A stretch of DNA of 64,000 bases from an uncultured Oribacterium sp. (lineage in GTDB: Bacteria > Bacillota > Clostridia > Lachnospirales > Lachnospiraceae). The DNA lies in contig CAKQPT010000004.1 of NCBI GenBank assembly GCA_934270345.1, positions 1 to 64,000 of the forward strand. The letters run 5' to 3'. The translations under genes were made by a program, and so were the position numbers. Within the stretch, counting starts at the first letter, position 1; each line of letters opens with the position of its first letter. The notes beneath the pieces are model-generated. The model saw nothing but the letters and a program-made list of their open reading frames with translations. It had not been told where the DNA came from and searched no databases. Positions 59,576 to 64,000 of the stretch are shown here, one piece after another.

Positions 59576-60361
59576 CTAAATGTTCAAGGATCCTGCACGT
59601 GCCCGTCTCATCGCGTCCTTCGTGAGGTCCTTGATCACCTCACCGCCGATGATGAGTCCGGCGACGGAAGGTACAAATGCGACGGAGCCCGGGGTCGAGC
59701 GGCGGCCACTGATGTGCTCAACGTCCGGTGATATCTCCCCGGCGGAGACATTGTCCTCCTCTGCCGTAAGCGGGGTCAATGCTTCTTCCGTGGAGTACAC
59801 GACCTTCAGATGCTTCACCTGCCGCTTCTTCAGCTCGCGACGCATGACGCGGGCAAGTGGATCGATCGAGGTCTGATAGATATCCGCGACCTGGAATTTC
59901 GTAGGATCAAGCTTGTTGCCGGCACCCATGCTGCTGATGATCGGCGTGCCGGTTTCCTGGCAGGCCATCACGAGCTGGATCTTTGCGGTGACCGTGTCGA
60001 CCGCATCGATGACATAATCATAATCTTCAAAGTGAAATTCCGCGCTGGTTTCCGGCAGGAAAAAGCACTCGTGGCGATGGACGACGCAGTCCGGGTTGAT
60101 GTCATGGATACGCTCCGCCATCACCTCGGTTTTATAGCGCCCGACGCTCTGGTGGGTGGCGATGATCTGACGGTTGATGTTCGTGAGGCAGACGGTGTCG
60201 TTATCCACGAGGTCGATCGTGCCGACACCGGCGCGCGCGAGGGCCTCGGCTGCGAAGCCGCCGACGCCGCCGACACCGAAGACGATGACGCGGGCCTGCT
60301 GCAGAATCTGCACGGCTTCCGCTCCCAGCAGGAGACGGGTTCTCGAAAACTGATCTGGCAT
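59576..60361 (-). CDS. tcdA: tRNA threonylcarbamoyladenosine dehydratase TcdA
   Basis: A 261-residue ThiF/E1-like ATP-dependent enzyme that cyclises N6-threonylcarbamoyladenosine at tRNA position 37. The nucleotide-binding motif VFGVGGVGGFAAEALARAG (about 26-44) and the Arg-containing TNINRQIIATHQSVG are typical, and the C-terminal GSVAFVPSVAGLIIGGEVI matches. A polar stretch (EEDNVSAGEISPDVEHIS, about 208-226) is inserted before it. The start at 60361 is supported by GAGGAG six bases upstream; the frame continues upstream through a repeat and is unlikely to be coding. Close relatives (MoeB, ThiF) are less likely because of the tail motif. Confidence 0.88.
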   Translation of the reverse strand: MPDQFSRTRLLLGAEAVQILQQARVIVFGVGGVGGFAAEALARAGVGTIDLVDNDTVCLTNINRQIIATHQSVGRYKTEVMAERIHDINPDCVVHRHECFFLPETSAEFHFEDYDYVIDAVDTVTAKIQLVMACQETGTPIISSMGAGNKLDPTKFQVADIYQTSIDPLARVMRRELKKRQVKHLKVVYSTEEALTPLTAEEDNVSAGEISPDVEHISGRRSTPGSVAFVPSVAGLIIGGEVIKDLTKDAMRRARAGSLNI

Positions 60362-60377
60362 AAATTCTCCTCTTTCG

Positions 60378-60475
60378 TAAGAAAATCGTAATGGGGTCTG
60401 ACCCCTGCTGTAACATGACATGTTCTCGGTCCGATATTTATTCTCGCCCGAGAGTTTAGGGGGTCAGACCCCATT
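60378..60475. repeat. GGGGTC-core repeat, copy 2 (paired ends)
   Basis: TAATGGGGTCTGACCCCT near 60389-60406 and its complement near 60457-60475 form an inverted repeat of 17-18 bases enclosing about 50 bases. Each arm itself is nearly palindromic. The left part (60378-60405) matches copy 1 at 26 of 28 positions. It stands just before the tcdA ribosome site. Confidence 0.75.
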
Positions 60476-60496
60476 AAAAAAAACTAAAATTCAAAA

Positions 60497-60525
60497 AAGC
60501 GCTGGCGTTTATCACGTCAGCGCTT
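60497..60525 (-). terminator. Terminator after the APH-like kinase gene
   Basis: AAGCGCTG-CG pairs with CG-CAGCGCTT (one internal mismatch, seven-base loop). On the minus strand it is followed by TTTTTT. It ends the kinase gene, about 90 bases beyond its stop codon. Confidence 0.75.
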
Positions 60526-60617
60526 CTTATCATATTCTGTTTTTCGGATACCTGTCAATCGGAACTGCAGGTCTTCGGACCGTGCACTTATACTGCCGGT
60601 GCCGAAGGCGGTGCGGG

Positions 60618-61367
60618 TTACATCAGGTCGGCGACATTGAGCCAGCTCTCAAGGATCTCCTTCTCCTCCGGACGCTGCTTCGTAAGGTTTGCAGCGGCGA
60701 CAATCGGAAGCCACTTGTGCACATAGCTCTTATCGGTGTTGGTCTTCGCGCAGAAATCCTGATAGTACTGCTCTGCCGCATCACGATCCTCGAGGTAGAG
60801 TGTCGTGTAGGTTCTCGCTACATCGGCGCTTGCGTTACCCTGGGTGGCATGTACCCAGTCGATGAGGTACATCGTGCCATCCTCTGCGACGATGATGTTA
60901 TCCGGACGGAAATCACCGTGCAGGAGCTTGAAGTGCTTCGGCATGGACTCGAGACGGGTCAGCAGCTCATAGCGCGTGCTTGCATCGATGGTGTTGAGGC
61001 CGTTGATCTGGTAGGTCAGCTTATCGCGCAGCTTCTGAAGCAGCGGAGCCTTCTTCGTGAACATCAGCATCTGAAGGTCGACCATCTGTGCGATGTACTC
61101 GTTCTTCTTCTCCGGATGCTCCTTCATGAGCTCGTCGAGTGTCTTGCCGGCGATGTACTCACGCTCGATCACCCACTGGCCATCCTCCTCGTAGATTCCG
61201 AGAACCTTCGGTACATGGAGGCCTTCGATGGTCTCTACACGTGCGTGTGCGAAGGCTTCATGAAAAACCTCTGACTTGTCAAACGACTTCTCAAAAATCT
61301 TCAGGATCTTATCACCATCGCGATAAACACTCTTGCCCGCTTTTTTCGATAATAATTCTCTAGCCAT
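60618..61367 (-). CDS. Aminoglycoside phosphotransferase-like small-molecule kinase
   Basis: A 249-residue cytosolic kinase of the APH/choline-kinase fold. The lysine region (GDKILKIFEKSFDK), catalytic loop LLHGDFRPDNIIV and metal site LIDWVHATQGNASADVART are all visible. Its length fits a small branch seen in Clostridia that is annotated as an uncharacterised phosphotransferase. Likely substrates include choline, fructosamine or other small amines or sugars; a resistance role is not supported. It is a single gene, 91 bases after glgB on the same strand, with a terminator behind. Confidence 0.82.
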   Translation of the reverse strand: MARELLSKKAGKSVYRDGDKILKIFEKSFDKSEVFHEAFAHARVETIEGLHVPKVLGIYEEDGQWVIEREYIAGKTLDELMKEHPEKKNEYIAQMVDLQMLMFTKKAPLLQKLRDKLTYQINGLNTIDASTRYELLTRLESMPKHFKLLHGDFRPDNIIVAEDGTMYLIDWVHATQGNASADVARTYTTLYLEDRDAAEQYYQDFCAKTNTDKSYVHKWLPIVAAANLTKQRPEEKEILESWLNVADLM

Positions 61368-61458
61368 AGTTGTTCTCCTTTTTTAAGTATGAGTCTATTT
61401 TACTACACTTCATGAGAAAAGGAATATAAATTTGTTAAATTAATAACAAATTTTCTTC

Positions 61459-63564
61459 TTATAACTTTTTATCTATACCGGCTCGATCATACTGAAAGCG
61501 GAAGACGGCACAGCCATACGCCGGGAGCGGGTACGCGACGTGGTACGGTCTTCCGTCACACTCGCCCTTCTTCGCCTGGTAAGCGTTTTTCCGTCCGTCC
61601 TTCGAGCTGACGGCGCCGTTTTCATCAAAAATCAGCGTATAGCGGCCGCGGGTCGGAACACCGACCGCATAGTCCGGACGCTCCACCGGGGTCATGTTGA
61701 CGACGAAGACGAGGCTGTTCTTTCCGGTATGATCCTTCCGGATGAAGCTGAAGATCGAGCGGTCGGCATCGTCCGCATTGATCCACTCGAAGCCCTCCCA
61801 GCTGTCGTCCTGCTCCCACATCGCCGGGTACTTCCGGTACATGTGGAGGAGGTCACGCATGAAATTCTGCACGCCCTTGTGCTCCGGCTCCTCGGTGAGG
61901 TACCAGTCGAGGGACACCTTCTCATCCCACTCGTGCAGCTGTGCGAAATCCTGGCCCATGAAGAGCAGCTTCTTGCCGGCGTGGCCGAACATGAAGAGGT
62001 AGCCGCACTTCAGATTCCGGAACTTATCCTCGTAGAGGCCCGGCATCTTGTTGATCATCGAACACTTGAGATGGACGACCTCGTCGTGGCTCAGCACCAG
62101 GATGAACTTCTCGGAGGAGGCATAGCTCATACCGAAGGTCATCTTGTTATGTGCACCCTTACGGAAATACGGGTCCAGCTTCATATAATCGAGGAAGTCA
62201 TGCATCCAGCCCATGTTCCACTTATAGGTGAAGCCGAGGCCGTCATACTCCGGCGCTGCGGTCACCTTCGGCCATGCAGTCGACTCCTCTGCGATGATGA
62301 TGCTGCCGTCCTTCCGTCCGAGGATGATGGAGTTCAGATGCTTGAAGAACTCGATGGCCTCGAGGTTTCCGTTTCCACCGTACTTATTCGGTACCCACTC
62401 GCCATCCTTGCGGCCATAGTCGAGGTAGAGCATGGACGCCACCGCATCGACACGGAGTCCGTCGATGTGATACTCGTCATACCAGTACAGCGCGTTGCCG
62501 ATGAGGAAGTTCTGCACCTCATTCTTACCATAATCGAAGATCTTCGTGCCCCAGTCCGGATGCTCGCCCTTTCGCGGGTCGGCATACTCATAGGTCGGGG
62601 TACCATCGAAATCCGCCAGTCCCTGCGCATCCTTCGGGAAGTGCGCCGGTACCCAGTCGAGGATCACGCCGATACCGTGCTGGTGAAGATAATCCACCAT
62701 GTACATGAACTCCTTCGGGGAACCATGGCGGCTCGTCGGTGCGAAATAGCCGGTCACCTGATAACCCCAGCTGGCGTCCAGCGGATGCTCCGCGATGCCC
62801 ATCAGCTCGACGTGGGTGTAGCCCATATCGTTACAGTACTCGGCGAGCTCATGTGCCGCCTCGGTATAGGTATAGAAGCCGTTTTTCTCCTCGCGGTTCT
62901 TCTTCCGCCAGGAGCCGAGATGACACTCATAAATCGCCATCGGCTGTGCGAACACCGGTGTCTTCGCGCGCGTGCTCATCCAGTTCTGGTCGCCCCAGCC
63001 ATAGCCCGAGAGATCCGCGGTCTTCGAGGCCGTACCCGGACGGAACTCTGCGGAAAATGCATACGGATCTGCCTTATACAGGATATCCCCGCGCTGTGTA
63101 TGAATCGCAAACTTGTATATCTCACCGAAGCCCATGCCCTCGATGAATCCCTCATAGATGCCGCTGGTCTCGAGCGGAAGCATGTAGTTCGCCTCCACAT
63201 CCCACTCGTTCCGGTCGCAGACGATGGAGACGGCCTTCGCATGCGGTGCCCAGACCGCGAAGTGCATGCCCTTCTTTCCGTGCAGCGTCGCCGGGTGCGC
63301 GCCCATCTTCTCATAAATCTTATAATCGCGGCCCTCGCCGAAGAGGTAGCGGTCGAGCTCGGTGATGAAGACCGGGTCCAATGCTTCCGACGAAGCATCT
63401 GTCACGGGCTTCTTCTCCTGTGGCTTCGGAGCACTCTTGTGTGCCGCCGGCGCCGCTGGTTTCGCGGTCTTCGGCGCGGTTTTCTTTACCGTGGTTTTCT
63501 GTGTATCGTTCGTGACCGGTTTTGTGCTTCCGGCCGGTTTTGCTTTCCTGGATCTGGTGGCCAT
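61459..63564 (-). CDS. glgB: 1,4-alpha-glucan branching enzyme GlgB
   Basis: A 701-residue GH13 enzyme forming alpha-1,6 branches in glycogen. A CBM48-type domain (about 75-180, HFAVWAPHAKAVSIV) precedes the barrel. Conserved regions: DWVPAHFP, GLRVDAVASMLYLDYG with the nucleophile Asp, AEESTAWP with the acid Glu, and VLSHDEVVH. The C-terminal beta domain follows. The first 60 or so residues are a disordered Lys/Ala/Pro-rich extension (KAKPAGSTKPVTNDTQKTTV) not found in ordinary GlgB. It lies upstream of the kinase gene on the same strand. No other glycogen gene is visible in the window. Confidence 0.94.
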   Translation of the reverse strand: MATRSRKAKPAGSTKPVTNDTQKTTVKKTAPKTAKPAAPAAHKSAPKPQEKKPVTDASSEALDPVFITELDRYLFGEGRDYKIYEKMGAHPATLHGKKGMHFAVWAPHAKAVSIVCDRNEWDVEANYMLPLETSGIYEGFIEGMGFGEIYKFAIHTQRGDILYKADPYAFSAEFRPGTASKTADLSGYGWGDQNWMSTRAKTPVFAQPMAIYECHLGSWRKKNREEKNGFYTYTEAAHELAEYCNDMGYTHVELMGIAEHPLDASWGYQVTGYFAPTSRHGSPKEFMYMVDYLHQHGIGVILDWVPAHFPKDAQGLADFDGTPTYEYADPRKGEHPDWGTKIFDYGKNEVQNFLIGNALYWYDEYHIDGLRVDAVASMLYLDYGRKDGEWVPNKYGGNGNLEAIEFFKHLNSIILGRKDGSIIIAEESTAWPKVTAAPEYDGLGFTYKWNMGWMHDFLDYMKLDPYFRKGAHNKMTFGMSYASSEKFILVLSHDEVVHLKCSMINKMPGLYEDKFRNLKCGYLFMFGHAGKKLLFMGQDFAQLHEWDEKVSLDWYLTEEPEHKGVQNFMRDLLHMYRKYPAMWEQDDSWEGFEWINADDADRSIFSFIRKDHTGKNSLVFVVNMTPVERPDYAVGVPTRGRYTLIFDENGAVSSKDGRKNAYQAKKGECDGRPYHVAYPLPAYGCAVFRFQYDRAGIDKKL

Positions 63565-63606
63565 GATGTCCTCCGTTAATATTTTGTCGTGATCATATTA
63601 TACAAC

Positions 63607-63633
63607 AAAACGAGGGGATTTTCCCCTCGTTTT
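63607..63633 (-). terminator. Terminator between the GH13 gene and glgB
   Basis: AAAACGAGGGGA pairs perfectly with TCCCCTCGTTTT around three bases. A/T-rich sequence stands on both sides, so it can work in either direction; on the minus strand it would end the partial gene at 63782. Confidence 0.75.
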
Positions 63634-63701
63634 GACATTTTTACCACATTGTATAACGCTGTTTATTAATCAACAGGAAAGCTGTTTTTGGTTAAATCAA
63701 T

Positions 63702-63780
63702 GAGGCGAAGCGTAGAGAGCCGACAACGAATGCCATACGAAGAGGTCGGCCCTCCGCGTTCCCTCTGCCTGAACTGTGAC
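63702..63780. repeat. Palindromic element G beside the partial GH13 gene
   Basis: The right end CCTGAACTGTGAC is a variant of the element ends seen at 3.6 and 48.7 kb. GCCGAC/GTCGGC and flanking bases make an imperfect stem. GCCATACGAAGAG (63732-63744) is identical to 13 bases in palindrome D (minus strand at 37372-37384). It touches the stop codon of the next gene. Confidence 0.6.
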
Positions 63781-63781
63781 T

Positions 63782-64000
63782 TTATTTCACCTTGATCATC
63801 CGGCCTGAATTTGCCTCGAGTCGGATCATGATACGGTTATCCGCCTCGATCGGGATCGACTCCTCGGTCTGCAGGTCGAAGGCGAGCTCCGCCTTCATCG
63901 GCAGGGTCACATAGAACACCGCCGGCTGCTCATCGTTATTGAGCGCTGTCACGACCGCACTGTTATGATCCACGCGGGCGTAGGCCCACTGGCGGTTCTG
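63782..64000 (-). CDS. C-terminal end of a GH13-type alpha-glycosidase (partial)
   Basis: The last 72 residues of a minus-strand gene that continues beyond the window; no internal start is needed because the frame is open to the edge. The segment NRQWAYARVDHNSAVVTALNND followed by beta-strand sequence (PAVFYVTLPMKAEL and IPIEADNRIMIRLEANSGRMIKV) resembles the C-terminal beta-sandwich of cyclomaltodextrinase/neopullulanase-type glycosidases. It would fit with glgB next door as part of alpha-glucan metabolism. The catalytic part is not visible, so the enzyme type is uncertain. Confidence 0.65.
   Translation of the reverse strand, partial: QNRQWAYARVDHNSAVVTALNNDEQPAVFYVTLPMKAELAFDLQTEESIPIEADNRIMIRLEANSGRMIKVK

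Noticed and set aside
61540-63579. Long plus-strand open frame (about 680 codons) opposite glgB
   Set aside because: Same cause: shadow of GC-biased third positions of glgB; no recognisable domain.

Overview
The window looks like chromosomal DNA from a GC-rich, Gram-positive (monoderm) member of the Clostridia, most likely Lachnospiraceae. Supporting signs are strong AGGAGG-type ribosome sites with some GTG/TTG starts, a CIRCE site before clpB, a YesM/YesN two-component pair beside a galactose-type ABC transporter, a Tad pilus cluster with a DUF5702-like protein and no secretin, and UPF0597/AbgT/YfcC genes for amino-acid scavenging. The taxon is inferred from gene content, not from a marker search. 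No tRNA, rRNA, phage, transposase or CRISPR array was recognised.

Layout. 1-4.3 kb: HAD phosphatase, YesL-like membrane protein, BCCT transporter, an unknown cytosolic protein and a candidate small RNA. 4.4-14.9 kb (all minus): a sugar locus read as mglB-mglA-mglC, a small membrane protein, response regulator, sensor kinase, a membrane-anchored sugar-binding protein and a second lipoprotein sugar-binding protein. 15.1-30.2 kb (minus): a roughly 15-kb surface-glycan operon starting with a Wzt-like ABC ATPase, then a very large kinase-like/GT2/GT4 fusion, a small glycosyltransferase, two polytopic membrane proteins, rfbF-rfbG-rfbH (CDP-3,6-dideoxyhexose route), a LicD-type transferase and a DPM1-like glycosyltransferase. 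30.3-37.1 kb: a secreted Thr-rich protein, clpB under CIRCE control, then phosphohexomutase and mannose-1-phosphate guanylyltransferase genes, which could supply sugar nucleotides to the glycan.

37.7-48.7 kb (plus): a Tad/Flp pilus operon with prepilin peptidase, TadZ-like, TadA, TadB-like and TadC-like proteins, a Flp-like pilin, a DUF5702-like protein, a TadE-like protein with cysteine repeats, a second prepilin peptidase and two accessory membrane proteins. 48.8-49.4 kb: a hicAB toxin-antitoxin pair whose end overlaps pepT. 49.3-59.5 kb (minus): a peptide/amino-acid catabolic region with peptidase T, a TSCPD protein, an AbgT transporter, two UPF0597 paralogues sharing a 551-bp identical tract, an M20 amidohydrolase, a YfcC transporter and a GntR/FCD regulator. 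59.6-64 kb (minus): tcdA, an aminoglycoside-phosphotransferase-like kinase, glgB and the tail of a GH13-type glycosidase.

The most unusual non-genic signal is a set of dispersed palindromes ending in GTAACNGTTCAG or degenerate forms. One copy has a perfect 8-bp direct repeat on each side, which suggests a non-autonomous mobile element. A second repeat type has a GGGGTCNGACCCC core and sits upstream of two minus-strand genes. Many conserved enzymes also carry hydrophilic Ala/Glu/Thr-rich insertions with a recurrent Ala-Glu-x-Asn motif.
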